This document shows, piece by piece, positions 46,290 to 56,076 of a stretch of 64,000 bases of DNA. A program made the translations under genes and the position numbers. The stretch comes from Paenibacillus ihumii (GTDB lineage Bacteria; Bacillota; Bacilli; Paenibacillales; Paenibacillaceae): NCBI RefSeq assembly GCF_001403875.1, contig NZ_LN884297.1, forward strand, positions 1-64,000, written 5' to 3'. The notes under the pieces were generated by a model, which was given only the letters and a program-made list of their open reading frames with translations, was not told the origin of the DNA and did no database searches. How positions within the stretch are numbered: position 1 is the stretch's first letter; each line of letters begins with the position of its first letter.

Positions 46290-47834
46290 CTAATCACGAT
46301 TACTGGCACGCCAGTCGCAAAGGGATTGGACAAGGCTGTTGATCGTCGATTCTTCAGCCATCATATCGACGTTGAAGCCAAGGTCCCTAGCCGTTTGCGC
46401 AGTAAGCGGGCCAATGCAGGCGATGGCAGCGCCAGACAAGGCTTGAACGGGGTCTGCAAGCCCCATTCCCTTTAGGGCAGCAACCAGGTTCTTTACTGTC
46501 GACGAGCTGGTGAAGGTCACGACATGGATGCCGTCCTCTTCGATGAGCTTCAGCAGCTCATCGTCGTCTTCGGCGGCGGGTACGGTCTCGTACATCACCG
46601 CGTCGGTGACGTCGAGCCCCTTCTTACGCAGCGCCTCCGGCAGCCAGCTGCGGCCGAGGTCTCCCCGCGGCAGCAATACTCGCTGTCCCGGGTGCATATC
46701 GGCGCCGTACGCCTCGAACATGCCCTCGGCCTGGAATTGGCCGGGCAGCTCCTCGGCGGCAATGCCGCGGGCGCGCAGCGCTTCCTTCGTTGCAGGCCCG
46801 ACTGCAGCGATTCTCGCTCGATGAAGTGAGCGGACATCTTGTCCCAGTTTCTCCAAGCGCCTGAAGAAATACTCGACCCCGTTGACGCTTGTGAAGAACA
46901 CCCAGTCATAGGTCTCCAACCGGCATAGAGCTGCATCCGCATAAGCGGTCTGTTTCTCGTCCTGAGGCCATCGAATATCGATGACAGGGAATTCGTACGG
47001 CTCGCCGCCCAAATCCTCGATCTGCGCAGCGAGCTCGCTGGCCTGGCTGCGGGCACGCGTAACGAGTACGCGCGTTCCGAATAGAGGGAGGGTCTCCGCC
47101 CATTTCAAATGCTCGCGCTGCGTCACGACGTCCCCTACGACGATGACGGCCGGAGGCTGGAAGTTCGCCTGCTGTACCTTGCGCTCAATATTCTCCAGCG
47201 TGCCGGTCAAGGTCTCCTGCTCTGCCCGCGTCCCCCAGCGCACGAGAGCGACGGGCGTATCGGGAGATCTTCCGTACGTTATCAGCTGCCTGCTGATGTA
47301 CCCGATCTTGGCTACGCCCATCATGAAAATGAGCGTCCCCGTCGCATTCGTGACCTTCTCCCAGTTGATGGACTTGTCCAGCTTCTCCGGGCTTTCGTGC
47401 CCGGTAATGATAGACAGGGAAGAGGCCATATCCCGGTGCGTCACCGGAATGCCCGCATAAGCAGGAACCGAGATCGCCGCGGTAATTCCCGGCACAATCT
47501 CATAAGGAATTCCGTGCTTGCGAAGCAGCTCGGCTTCCTCGCCGACCCGGCCGAAAATCGTCGGATCCCCGCCCTTCAGGCGGACAACGGTCTTTCCCGT
47601 CAGCGCCAAATCCACGAGCAGCTGGTTGATTTCCTCCTGCTTCATCGTATGACGGTCTGGAAGCTTGCCTACATAGACCTTCTCTGCACCGGGCTTCATT
47701 TTCCTCAGCAAGCTGGGATTGGCCAGCCGGTCGTATACGACGACATCCCCTTTTTCCAGGCATTGCAATCCCTTTACCGTAATCAATCTAGCATCGCCGG
47801 GCCCCGCCCCGACTAAATATACCTTGCCAGCCAT
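46290..47834 (-). CDS. cobA-hemD: uroporphyrinogen-III methyltransferase / uroporphyrinogen-III synthase fusion
   Basis: The 514-residue bifunctional protein has a SUMT domain at about 1-245, with motifs VYLVGAGPGDARL, VVRLKGGDPTIFGR and GIPVTHRD. A HemD domain follows at about 255-505. HemD closes hydroxymethylbilane to uroporphyrinogen III and the SUMT domain methylates it to precorrin-2, so one chain sits at the heme/siroheme branch. Such fusions are known in Paenibacillus and clostridia. I chose ATG 47834; a GTG four codons upstream overlaps the hemC stop by 4 bp and is a real alternative. Confidence 0.94.
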   Translation of the reverse strand: MAGKVYLVGAGPGDARLITVKGLQCLEKGDVVVYDRLANPSLLRKMKPGAEKVYVGKLPDRHTMKQEEINQLLVDLALTGKTVVRLKGGDPTIFGRVGEEAELLRKHGIPYEIVPGITAAISVPAYAGIPVTHRDMASSLSIITGHESPEKLDKSINWEKVTNATGTLIFMMGVAKIGYISRQLITYGRSPDTPVALVRWGTRAEQETLTGTLENIERKVQQANFQPPAVIVVGDVVTQREHLKWAETLPLFGTRVLVTRARSQASELAAQIEDLGGEPYEFPVIDIRWPQDEKQTAYADAALCRLETYDWVFFTSVNGVEYFFRRLEKLGQDVRSLHRARIAAVGPATKEALRARGIAAEELPGQFQAEGMFEAYGADMHPGQRVLLPRGDLGRSWLPEALRKKGLDVTDAVMYETVPAAEDDDELLKLIEEDGIHVVTFTSSSTVKNLVAALKGMGLADPVQALSGAAIACIGPLTAQTARDLGFNVDMMAEESTINSLVQSLCDWRASNRD

Positions 47835-47842
47835 CCCATCAC

Positions 47843-48802
47843 TCACTCCCTGACTTCCGCCAAAATTTCATCCGCTCCTCTGGAGATCAGCTTAGCTGCG
47901 ACCTCTTCGCCCAGCTTCACCGGATCCCCCCCGGTCAGGACATCCTTGAGGACAAGCCGCCCATCCGGCGTACCGACCATTCCCGTCAATTCAATGCGAA
48001 CAGCTCCAGAGCCTGGTTCAGAATCGCCCTGAGCCAAGGTAGCATATGCACCGATCGGCACCTGGCAGCCTCCGTTCAATACGCGCAGGAATTGGCGCTC
48101 TGCCGCGACGGTCAGCTCCGTATCCCGGTCATTGTACAGCGACAGAAGATGGCGCACCTCCTGATCGCTTTCACGGCATTCAATGCCCAGTGCGCCCTGG
48201 CCGACGGCTGGCAGACATACCTCTACGGGCAAAAATGAGGTGATCCGATCCTCCCAGCCCATCCGGTGCAAGCCCGCCGCAGCAAGAATAATGGCATCAA
48301 AGCCCTCCGTCTCCAATTTGCGCAGCCGGGAATCGATATTGCCCCGAATCCATTCCAGCTTTAAATCCGGCCGGTATTTCTTCAGCTGACTGGAGCGGCG
48401 CAAGCTGCTCGTACCGATTTTCGCTCCTTGCGGAAGCTCATCCAGGCTTAGGCCGTTCCTGGAAATCAGCGCATCCCGGGGATCGACCCTGCGAGGGACA
48501 GCGCCAGTGACAAGACCTTCCTGCAGCACAGATGGCATATCCTTCATGCTATGTACCGCCATATCGATTTCGCCGCTCAGCATGGCCTGTTCGATCTCCT
48601 TCACGAACAAGCCTTTGCCTCCGACCTTCGACAGCGTCACGTCCAAAATACGGTCGCCCTTCGTTACGATTTTGCGAGTTTCAAAATCATAAGGCAGCGC
48701 GTGCTCCTCGCATATCGCTTTCAGCGCATCAATGACCTGCCCTGTTTGCGTCAGCGCCAATTGGCTCTGTCTCGTCCCAACAATTATTGTACGTTTCTTC
48801 AT
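47843..48802 (-). CDS. hemC: hydroxymethylbilane synthase (porphobilinogen deaminase)
   Basis: The 319-residue enzyme polymerises four porphobilinogens. The dipyrromethane cofactor Cys lies in [11 protein letters not shown] near 240. The conserved start [12 protein letters not shown] is present. GGAGGAAT lies 5 nt before ATG 48802; an upstream extension of 10 residues is not supported. It is closely spaced with sirC (2 bp). Confidence 0.97.
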   Translation of the reverse strand: MKKRTIIVGTRQSQLALTQTGQVIDALKAICEEHALPYDFETRKIVTKGDRILDVTLSKVGGKGLFVKEIEQAMLSGEIDMAVHSMKDMPSVLQEGLVTGAVPRRVDPRDALISRNGLSLDELPQGAKIGTSSLRRSSQLKKYRPDLKLEWIRGNIDSRLRKLETEGFDAIILAAAGLHRMGWEDRITSFLPVEVCLPAVGQGALGIECRESDQEVRHLLSLYNDRDTELTVAAERQFLRVLNGGCQVPIGAYATLAQGDSEPGSGAVRIELTGMVGTPDGRLVLKDVLTGGDPVKLGEEVAAKLISRGADEILAEVRE

Positions 48803-48804
48803 TT

Positions 48805-49458
48805 CTATTCCTCCCGGTATGCATCGATCCATGAAGCAAGCTCATCTTCGCTCCAGGGCCGGAATCGTCCCTCGCGAATTTGCGCCAATATATCCATTTT
48901 GGCTAATGCCTTAAAAAGCACCTGGCGTCTGCTGCGATCAGCCACCTGTTCTTTAATCCGTACTCTGGCCCCGCTCAAAAAATCGATATAAGCCTCGTAA
49001 TGTTCACCGAACATCGCATCGACTTCCTCGCACAGCCTCTTGGATGCGGCTGGTCCCGCCCCGGAGGTGGATACGGCCACAATCAGGCCGCCTCTGCGTG
49101 TCACAGCAGGGGTGATAAAAGAGCCCCTGCCCCCGTCTCCCGCATCATTTACCGGCAGCCCCAGTCTTTCGGCCTCCGCTACGACGGCCCCGTTCACCTG
49201 CTCATCGTTCGTAGCCGCATAAACCAAGAAGGCTCCGTTCAAATCCCCCTCCTGGTATTCGCGTTTCCTCCAATGAAGCTGCCCCTTCTCGTAACAGGAC
49301 TTTAAAAAAGAGGTAAGCGAGGGGCTGATGATGATCGTCTCGGCAGAGGATGCCAGCAGCGCTGCCGCCTTTCTCTCTGCAACCCGCCCGCCGCCGACGA
49401 TCATGCAGCGCCTTCCTGAACAGTTCAGCATTACGGGCAGATAATGCGGCACTTCCAT
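48805..49458 (-). CDS. precorrin-2 dehydrogenase / sirohydrochlorin ferrochelatase-type protein
   Basis: The 217-residue protein corresponds to the N-terminal half of CysG. It has an NAD Rossmann motif [16 protein letters not shown] (about 20-35) and the conserved [15 protein letters not shown] segment. It oxidises precorrin-2 to sirohydrochlorin and may add iron. ATG 49458 has GGGGAG 8 nt upstream. With CobA-HemD it forms a siroheme branch inside the heme operon. It stands where Bacillus subtilis has hemX. Confidence 0.92.
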   Translation of the reverse strand: MEVPHYLPVMLNCSGRRCMIVGGGRVAERKAAALLASSAETIIISPSLTSFLKSCYEKGQLHWRKREYQEGDLNGAFLVYAATNDEQVNGAVVAEAERLGLPVNDAGDGGRGSFITPAVTRRGGLIVAVSTSGAGPAASKRLCEEVDAMFGEHYEAYIDFLSGARVRIKEQVADRSRRQVLFKALAKMDILAQIREGRFRPWSEDELASWIDAYREE

Positions 49459-49734
49459 GCTTACCACTCCCCAATCCGGCCTCAGCGGCGGATTCTTTAT
49501 ACATTATTTCACATTGTTATTAGCATAACCTACCATGCTTTATTTTGCCACGTCCGCCGGCCGAATTTATGTTCCAGGCCCGAAGCAGCGATTCCCCTAA
49601 TGATCACAAATGCCCTGCACCCTCCGTTTTACGGATTGCACCCTAATGCAATACGACAAATAAAACAGAAGGCTCAGGGCATACATTGATGATCCCGGCA
49701 TATATTCAAGGATGGAGAATGAAGCTGCAAGCCT

Positions 49735-51147
49735 TTAAACCGATACCTGCACGAGCGGAAGCTCAGCCTCCGCTTCGAGAGGCGGCTCGTTCTTCTTCTC
49801 CTTTTGTTCTTGCGTTGGATGCTCTTGAGTCGCAACATTCGGCTTATCTGCAGATGCAGAGGATTCAGACAGAGCTTCAAGCTGCTCCTCCAGCGCAAAA
49901 ATTTGCGTGAACATTTGGAGCGCCTCCGCGCCACGTTCCTCTCCGGCCATTTCCTTGATCCGATTGATCGGATCATGCATCATCTGGTTCACGATGCTCT
50001 TGGTGAGCCGCCGGATGACCTTCCGCTGCCGCTCATCCAGCTCAGGCAGCTTGTTGAACAGGCTCTCCATCGTGCTCTCATGAATCGAAGAAGACTTCTC
50101 CTGAAGAGCACGAATCACCGGTCTGACGCCAAGCGTCTGCAGCCAGCTTGCGAATGCCCCCATCTCCTCTTCGATCATCCAGTCTATTTTGAGAGCCTCG
50201 CCGCGGCGCATCTCCATATTGCTCTCCACGATTCCTTCCAAATCATCGATATCGTACAGGAACACATTATCCAGTTCGCCAATCGACGGATCGATATCGC
50301 GAGGCACTGCTATATCTATAATAAACAGTGGCCGATCCGGCCGCTGCTTCATGCTGGTTTGCACCTGGGAGGAGGTAATCACGTAGCCATCCGCCCCGGT
50401 AGAGCTGATCAGAATATCGATATCCTGCAGCCGCTGCATCGCTTCCTGCATCGAGCACGGAATACCATCAAATTTGGCGGCAAGCTCCTGCGCCCGGCCG
50501 AAGGTACGGTTAGCGACAAGCACCTCAGCCGCGCCGCCGCCGCTCAAATGCTTCGCCGTCAGCTCGCTCATTTTGCCCGCGCCAAGAATAAGCACCTTCT
50601 TGCCCTCGAAGCTGCCGAATACCCGCTTGCCCAGCTCCACAGCCGCGTAGCTTACCGATACGGCGCTTTCCCCAATCGCGGTCTCTGAATGAGCTCTTTT
50701 ACTAAGGGTGATCGCTTGTTTAAAGAGCATATTAAACCATGTACCCGTAACCTTCTCGCTCTGGGAGAGCAGAAAAGCGTTCCGGACCTGTCCAAGGATT
50801 TGCGTCTCGCCAAGCACCATCGAATCGAGGCCGCAAGCGACCCGGAACAGATGGCGAATAGCCTGCTCATCCTCATACATATACAAATGCTGGGTAAATT
50901 CCTGTCTTGGAATACCGAACCACTGCTCCATGAAGCTTCGGATAAAATAACCGCACATATGCAAGCGATCGACTACGACATAAATTTCCGTTCTGTTGCA
51001 GGTTGCTATAATGACGCCTTCCAATACACTCTTGGTGCGTTTCAACTCTTGCAACGCTTGCGGCAAATCCCGTTCGGCAAAAGTAAAACGTTCCCTGACT
51101 TCCACAGGCGCTGTTCGATAGTTCAACCCGACTACGACGATGTGCAT
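49735..51147 (-). CDS. hemA: glutamyl-tRNA reductase
   Basis: This 470-residue enzyme starts the C5 pathway by reducing Glu-tRNA to glutamate semialdehyde. The catalytic Cys lies in IIATCNRTEIYVV near 50 and the NADPH motif LILGAGKMSELTAKHL is in the middle. After the C-terminal dimerisation helix it has a low-complexity Glu/Pro/Lys-rich tail (about 428-470), which is not part of the conserved fold. AGGTGAA precedes the ATG. Confidence 0.97.
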   Translation of the reverse strand: MHIVVVGLNYRTAPVEVRERFTFAERDLPQALQELKRTKSVLEGVIIATCNRTEIYVVVDRLHMCGYFIRSFMEQWFGIPRQEFTQHLYMYEDEQAIRHLFRVACGLDSMVLGETQILGQVRNAFLLSQSEKVTGTWFNMLFKQAITLSKRAHSETAIGESAVSVSYAAVELGKRVFGSFEGKKVLILGAGKMSELTAKHLSGGGAAEVLVANRTFGRAQELAAKFDGIPCSMQEAMQRLQDIDILISSTGADGYVITSSQVQTSMKQRPDRPLFIIDIAVPRDIDPSIGELDNVFLYDIDDLEGIVESNMEMRRGEALKIDWMIEEEMGAFASWLQTLGVRPVIRALQEKSSSIHESTMESLFNKLPELDERQRKVIRRLTKSIVNQMMHDPINRIKEMAGEERGAEALQMFTQIFALEEQLEALSESSASADKPNVATQEHPTQEQKEKKNEPPLEAEAELPLVQVSV

Positions 51148-51205
51148 TGCAAGTTCACCTGCCTTGTTAAGATGTCACAGCATCAATCGAAAATAAACTA
51201 TGTTA

Positions 51206-51214
51206 ATTATATCA
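51206..51214 (-). promoter_or_regulatory. candidate extended -10 promoter of hemA
   Basis: On the minus strand, TGATATAAT is a perfect -10 with the TGn extension. It lies about 60 bp upstream of the hemA start. No good -35 is visible, as is common for extended -10 promoters. Confidence 0.5.
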
Positions 51215-51290
51215 CAGGACTGGCAGATTCCCCGGTGGATTTGATGAGCGATTTATGAACTCTTTATGAAGATAACCAAAAAATTCCGCC

Positions 51291-51326
51291 AAAAAACAAA
51301 TAACCATGGAATTGCTCCATGGTTAT
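51291..51326 (-). terminator. intrinsic terminator after speD
   Basis: The minus strand has an 11-bp perfect stem ATAACCATGGA / TCCATGGTTAT with a 5-nt loop, followed by TTGTTTTTT. Confidence 0.85.
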
Positions 51327-51390
51327 CCTATTCTACCCAATTTTCCGCAAACTTATGAGCTACGAAACCACTGAGTCTTCAATTTCTTCT

Positions 51391-51789
51391 TTATACGAGC
51401 TCCACTTGATTTATAACCGGCGTTACAACCTCAAGCTCGCCCAGCCCGCGAATGATCTTCTTCGCGTACATCTTCTCCGGCTTCAATACGGACACCAGGT
51501 AATCGATCGCCAATTGCGGATCCACCGTTTCCCCGCAGGTATAGCAATCAATAGCAGCAAACCCTCTCTCAGGATACGTATGAATCGAGAGATGGCTCTC
51601 CGACAACAACACAAGTACCGTCGCACCTTGCGGTTCGAACTGTTTGGATTGCACGGACAATACCGTTGCTCCACAAGATTCAGCAGCTTCCACCAAATGA
51701 GCTTGCAATAGCTCTGCATTGTTCAGTACCTCAAAGTCGACTCCCCAAGTATCAACAGCAACGTGTCTTCCGAAAGTTGAATATTCCAT
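51391..51789 (-). CDS. speD: S-adenosylmethionine decarboxylase proenzyme
   Basis: The 132-residue prokaryotic-type AdoMetDC supplies decarboxylated SAM for spermidine. It self-cleaves between E64 and S65 in LLSESHLSIHTYPE; S65 becomes the pyruvoyl group. The Cys in DCYTCGE is the conserved proton donor region. It is a single gene with its own promoter and terminator. Confidence 0.96.
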   Translation of the reverse strand: MEYSTFGRHVAVDTWGVDFEVLNNAELLQAHLVEAAESCGATVLSVQSKQFEPQGATVLVLLSESHLSIHTYPERGFAAIDCYTCGETVDPQLAIDYLVSVLKPEKMYAKKIIRGLGELEVVTPVINQVELV

Positions 51790-51937
51790 CCTTCGGTTCC
51801 CCCTTCCTAGGAATAAAATGTTTGAAAAAATTTCATCCGCTAGGACCTACGTCATTCACTTCCCGAGGGAAAAATCTCTCGCAACATCTCCATGTCCTGA
51901 GTGAATCCTGGTTCCTATATTCTTTTCAACGAGATTA

Positions 51938-51966
51938 AAAATACCATCTATCCGTAACAAATGCAA
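51938..51966 (-). promoter_or_regulatory. speD promoter
   Basis: On the minus strand, -35 TTGCAT (51961-51966), a 17-bp spacer and -10 TATTTT (51938-51943). It gives a leader of about 140 nt. The gap 51790-52117 otherwise holds only the next terminator. Confidence 0.55.
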
Positions 51967-52003
51967 CACTTTTCGCAAAAAAAGTTGATTTGTTGGCCCG
52001 GAA

Positions 52004-52033
52004 AAAAAACTACCCTAGCATTAGGGTAGTTTT
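52004..52033 (-). terminator. terminator after the 195-residue protein gene
   Basis: AAAACTACCCTA / TAGGGTAGTTTT with a 4-nt loop, followed on the minus strand by a run of eight T. The symmetry means it could also work on the plus strand. Confidence 0.9.
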
Positions 52034-52117
52034 CCTTACCACTTTATGTCACTTCCTTGATCATGGTGACAGCTGTCTAGAAAAGAATATTGCTCTCCTA
52101 GCCCCTTCAGAGCCCCT

Positions 52118-52705
52118 TCAGGCCTCCAGAACGAACAGCCGGCGAGTATGCTTGCGCAGCTCGCTATCGATCCGCTGCACGGCCGCTGTATCCTGTGCAA
52201 CAAAACGCTGATCCAGCAGAGCGTTGACTTCACGGTGAATCTGTTCAATCTCCCGCTCCACATCATTGTTGCGATAAATCCGCTGCAGCTCTCCGACCGT
52301 ATCCTTATACTCATAGACCAATTTGTAGGAATCGCGGGAATACTCCACGATTTTACGTACGCGTCCCTCGTGATAATAATACATCATCATGAATCCGTTA
52401 TAAATGCGTGTAACCATACCCGAGCCTTTAAAAGCGGCAAACAACAATCGCATTACATTGGTTAAATGGGGTTTTTCCAAGCGGAAAGACAATTCACAGA
52501 CATAATATCCGTCCTTACGGTCAAAAGGCAGATGGACTTCTTCTCCACTATCATCCTCCAGCACCACCTCCTGGCCGCCGTTATCCAGCACCTTTACCGT
52601 CTGGCGGACATGAGGATCGTATACCTTGTGAATAAACTGAGACATCTGAACTTCCGACAATCGTAAACTGGCATTAACATATTCTGTGGCTAACCGCTGA
52701 GCCAT
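52118..52705 (-). CDS. conserved-looking protein of unknown function
   Basis: The 195-residue soluble protein has no signal peptide or membrane segment. I do not recognise a family. The middle (about 65-130) is rich in aromatic and charged residues (YYVCELSFRLEKPH, YNGFMMMYYYHEGRV). The C-terminal third is helical and Arg/Glu-rich (about 135-190), perhaps a coiled coil. GAGGAGAT precedes the ATG, and a downstream terminator supports a real gene. The neighbours speD and engB do not define its role. Confidence 0.8.
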   Translation of the reverse strand: MAQRLATEYVNASLRLSEVQMSQFIHKVYDPHVRQTVKVLDNGGQEVVLEDDSGEEVHLPFDRKDGYYVCELSFRLEKPHLTNVMRLLFAAFKGSGMVTRIYNGFMMMYYYHEGRVRKIVEYSRDSYKLVYEYKDTVGELQRIYRNNDVEREIEQIHREVNALLDQRFVAQDTAAVQRIDSELRKHTRRLFVLEA

Positions 52706-52805
52706 AAAAATCTCCTCAATTCTTTTAGCAATCCTTAATTATAATTATACACTACTCATTAAAGATATTGCTCAGCGTTTGAAACGTGAATTCCTGCCAT
52801 TTTTC

Positions 52806-52830
52806 AGAAAAAAACGGATTTAGCCGTTCT
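52806..52830 (-). terminator. weak intrinsic terminator after engB
   Basis: The minus strand has AGAACGG / CCGTTTT with a 6-nt loop, leading into a T run. The stem is short. Confidence 0.5.
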
Positions 52831-52915
52831 CAGCTGCAAAAATCCCCCTGCATGCTCACTTTCCTGCTGAAACTTCTTCAAATCCCTTTATCATCCGTCG
52901 ATTCTTATGATTTTT

Positions 52916-53524
52916 TCATTCCGAAGCATCCTGCTGCTCCTGAAGGATATGACGGCTGATATGGCTCCACAGCTCGTCCCTGCCGATTCCCTCCTCGGAG
53001 GAGAACATGACGAATTGATCCCTCGCCCGGAGGACGAGTGAATCCTTAATAATTTTAATATGTTTCTGCCAGCGGGACCTTGGAATCTTATCCGCTTTTG
53101 TGCCGACGACGCAGACCGGCAGGTCGTAATGCTTGAGCCAATCGTACATCATCTCATCGTCCTTGGTCGGAGGATGCCTCAAATCAATGACGAGAAGGAT
53201 CAACTTCAACTCGTCCCTCTCGAGCAAATACTTCTCGATCATCTGCCCCCACACCTGGCGCTGCGTCTTGGACACCTTGGCATAGCCGTATCCCGGCAAA
53301 TCAACGAAATACAGCTGATCATTAATCCGATAGTAGTTCAATTGCTGCGTCTTGCCCGGCGTCGAGCTGGTCCGCGCCAGATTCTTGCGATGAATCATCC
53401 GGTTGATCAGCGATGACTTGCCAACGTTGGAGCGCCCGGCCAGAGCAATCTCCGGCAGGGCGTCTCCTGGATATTGATCAGGGCGCACGGCACTGATCAC
53501 AAATTCTGCACTCGTTACTTTCAT
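52916..53524 (-). CDS. engB: YsxC/EngB ribosome-assembly GTPase
   Basis: The 202-residue GTPase is needed for 50S subunit assembly. The P-loop [12 protein letters not shown] is at about 29-40, followed by the [11 protein letters not shown] switch, [12 protein letters not shown] and TKADK. It follows lonA by 15 bp, the conserved Bacillus order lonA-ysxC. AGAGAGGAA precedes the ATG. Confidence 0.97.
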   Translation of the reverse strand: MKVTSAEFVISAVRPDQYPGDALPEIALAGRSNVGKSSLINRMIHRKNLARTSSTPGKTQQLNYYRINDQLYFVDLPGYGYAKVSKTQRQVWGQMIEKYLLERDELKLILLVIDLRHPPTKDDEMMYDWLKHYDLPVCVVGTKADKIPRSRWQKHIKIIKDSLVLRARDQFVMFSSEEGIGRDELWSHISRHILQEQQDASE

Positions 53525-53539
53525 ACGTAAAATTCCTCT

Positions 53540-55876
53540 CTAGTGGATCCCCGTTTGGTCTACAAGAGCATGCTCCAGCACCTGATCCATATGGGACACA
53601 GGAACAAACACGACGTCTTCCTTCACGCTATCCGGGATATCCCGCAGATCGCGTTCGTTGTCTTTGGGGAGCAGAATCTTCTTGTAGCCTGCCCGGTGAG
53701 CAGCCAGTGATTTCTCCTTCAAGCCGCCGATAGGCAGCACGCGTCCCCGCAGCGTGATCTCGCCCGTCATCGCCACATCCTTGGACACGTAACGGTTCGT
53801 CAAGGCAGAGATCAGCGCCGTGGCTATCGTAATGCCTGCGGAAGGCCCGTCTTTCGGAATGGCTCCTTCCGGTATATGAATATGGATATCGTTCTTCTCA
53901 TGGAAATCAAGCGGAATGTTCAGCTCGGCCGCCTTGGATCTCGTGTAGCTGAAGGCCGCCTGAGCGGATTCCTTCATCACGTCGCCCAGCTTCCCGGTCA
54001 GGGTAAGCTTACCGGTTCCCGGAACGACAGTGACCTCGATGACGAGGGTTTCACCGCCGACTTCCGTCCAGGCGAGGCCGGTGACTGTACCGATCTGATC
54101 CTCCAGATCCGCTACGCCGTACCTGAATTTCGGAACGCCTAGATAATCCTTGATGTCATCCGGCTCAATGACGATGCGCTCCACAGCCTCGGATACGACT
54201 TTCTTGGCTGCTTTGCGGCATAACGCCGCGACCTGCTGCTCCAGATTACGTACACCCGACTCCCTCGTGTATTCGCGGATGGTCCGCAGCAGGGTAGCCT
54301 CGCCGATCTCGAGCTGCTCCTCCTGAAGCCCATGATCGCGCTTCTGCTTCGGAAGCAGGTAGCGCGAAGCGATCTGCAGCTTCTCCAGCTCAGTATATCC
54401 CGGAATATAGAGCATTTCCATCCGATCGAGCAGCGGACGCGGAATGTTATGCACCGCATTCGCTGTCGTAACGAACATGACGTTCGACAAATCGAACGGA
54501 AGCTCGATGAAATGGTCGCTGAACGTATTGTTCTGTTCGGGGTCCAGCACCTCCAGCAGCGCTGCGGAAGGATCTCCGCGGAAATCGGAGGCCATCTTGT
54601 CAATCTCATCGAGCAGGAATACGGGATTCAGCGTTCCTGCTGTCTTCATTCCTTGAATGATCCGGCCTGGCATCGCTCCCACATAAGTTCGGCGATGGCC
54701 GCGAATTTCGGCTTCGTCCCTTACGCCGCCCAGGGAAATCCGTACGAACTCCCGATCGAGCGAGCGGGCGATCGAACGGGCCAGCGAGGTCTTTCCGACT
54801 CCCGGCGGTCCAACGAGACAGAGTATTGGCCCTTTGAGCTTCTTTACCAGCTTCTGCACCGCCAAATATTCCAGCACGCGCTCCTTCGGCTTATCGAGAC
54901 CGTAATGGTCCTCATTGAGCACCTGCTCGGCCTTGGCCAAGTCCAGATCATCCTCGGTTTTTTCGCTCCAGGGTAAGCTTAACAGCCAATCGACATAATT
55001 GCGAATGACACCGCCTTCAGCAGAGCTTGCGGGCATTTTCTCAAGGCGGTCGATTTCTTTCTCGATCTTCTCGCGAACATGCTCCGGCGGCTTCTTCTCC
55101 TCCAGCTGGGCGCGCAGCTCCTCCGCTTCGCCAGCCCGGCCTTCCTTCTCGCCGAGCTCCTTCTGAATCGCCTTCATCTGCTCGCGCAAGTAGTATTCCT
55201 TCTGCGTCTTCTCCATTTGCTTCTTGACGCGCTGGCTGATTTTGCGCTCGAGCTCCAGTACTTCGCGTTCGTTATTCAATATATCCAGCAGCTTCTCCAG
55301 CCGGTTCCTTACGTCGATCGTCTCCAGAATCTCCTGTTTGTCCTTAATCTTAAGCGACAAATGGCTCGTGATGACATCGGCCAGACGACCGGCCTCCTCA
55401 ATGTCGGATACTGCAGCCAGAGTCTCGGGTGTAACCTTCTTGGACAAATTGATATAGTGCTCGAATTGATTCAATACAGTGCGCATAAGCGCATCCACTT
55501 CAGGATCAAGCACTTCCTCCTCAGGTCGCTCCTGGGCGAGCACCTCGTAATGCTCATCATTATCCAAATATTCAATGATTTCGGCGCGCTCCACCCCTTC
55601 AACCAGTACACGAATCGTTCCGTTAGGGAGCTTCAGCATCTGCCGAACTTTCGCTACGGTACCAATGCGGAAAATATCTTCCTGGGTCGGCTCTTCTATG
55701 TTCACTTCGGATTGAGAACAGAGGAGAATCAAATTGTCGTCTACCATCGCTTTTTCCAGCGCCTTTACGGATTTCTCCCGGCCTACGTCCAAATGCAGCA
55801 CCATGCTCGGATAGACGAGAAGGCCGCGCAAGGGCAACAAAGGAAAACGACGGCTTTTGGATTTATGGGATCCCAT
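53540..55876 (-). CDS. lonA: ATP-dependent protease LonA
   Basis: The 778-residue AAA+ protease has the LON substrate-binding domain (about 10-205), a coiled-coil, an AAA+ domain with Walker [14 protein letters not shown] near 355, and a C-terminal protease domain. The protease uses a Ser/Lys dyad: Ser in [13 protein letters not shown] and Lys in [14 protein letters not shown]. It removes misfolded and regulatory proteins. GGAGGTG lies upstream of the ATG. Confidence 0.97.
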   Translation of the reverse strand: MGSHKSKSRRFPLLPLRGLLVYPSMVLHLDVGREKSVKALEKAMVDDNLILLCSQSEVNIEEPTQEDIFRIGTVAKVRQMLKLPNGTIRVLVEGVERAEIIEYLDNDEHYEVLAQERPEEEVLDPEVDALMRTVLNQFEHYINLSKKVTPETLAAVSDIEEAGRLADVITSHLSLKIKDKQEILETIDVRNRLEKLLDILNNEREVLELERKISQRVKKQMEKTQKEYYLREQMKAIQKELGEKEGRAGEAEELRAQLEEKKPPEHVREKIEKEIDRLEKMPASSAEGGVIRNYVDWLLSLPWSEKTEDDLDLAKAEQVLNEDHYGLDKPKERVLEYLAVQKLVKKLKGPILCLVGPPGVGKTSLARSIARSLDREFVRISLGGVRDEAEIRGHRRTYVGAMPGRIIQGMKTAGTLNPVFLLDEIDKMASDFRGDPSAALLEVLDPEQNNTFSDHFIELPFDLSNVMFVTTANAVHNIPRPLLDRMEMLYIPGYTELEKLQIASRYLLPKQKRDHGLQEEQLEIGEATLLRTIREYTRESGVRNLEQQVAALCRKAAKKVVSEAVERIVIEPDDIKDYLGVPKFRYGVADLEDQIGTVTGLAWTEVGGETLVIEVTVVPGTGKLTLTGKLGDVMKESAQAAFSYTRSKAAELNIPLDFHEKNDIHIHIPEGAIPKDGPSAGITIATALISALTNRYVSKDVAMTGEITLRGRVLPIGGLKEKSLAAHRAGYKKILLPKDNERDLRDIPDSVKEDVVFVPVSHMDQVLEHALVDQTGIH

Positions 55877-55917
55877 CGCTTTCGCACCTCCAAACGTTCT
55901 CGTTAGATATTAGTCCT

Positions 55918-55947
55918 ATTTTAGCAAATGTTTCTTGAAAACACCAA
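55918..55947 (-). promoter_or_regulatory. candidate lonA-engB promoter
   Basis: On the minus strand, -35 TTGGTG (55942-55947), an 18-bp spacer and -10 TAAAAT (55918-55923), about 40 bp before lonA. I found no CtsR heptad repeat here. Confidence 0.5.
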
Positions 55948-55981
55948 CGAAGAGCGACTGCTTCATGCAGCCGCCCCAATG

Positions 55982-56003
55982 AAAAATTCCGACGGTCGGA
56001 TTC
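55982..56003 (-). terminator. weak terminator after lonB
   Basis: A short stem TCCGA / TCGGA is followed on the minus strand by ATTTTTC. It lies in the 200-bp gap between lonB and the lonA promoter. Confidence 0.4.
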
Positions 56004-56076
56004 TCCAGCACCTCTAAATTTCTGATTTTGCCACTGCAATATCTCATTATCCATTTGCACAGACTGCGGCCACAGC

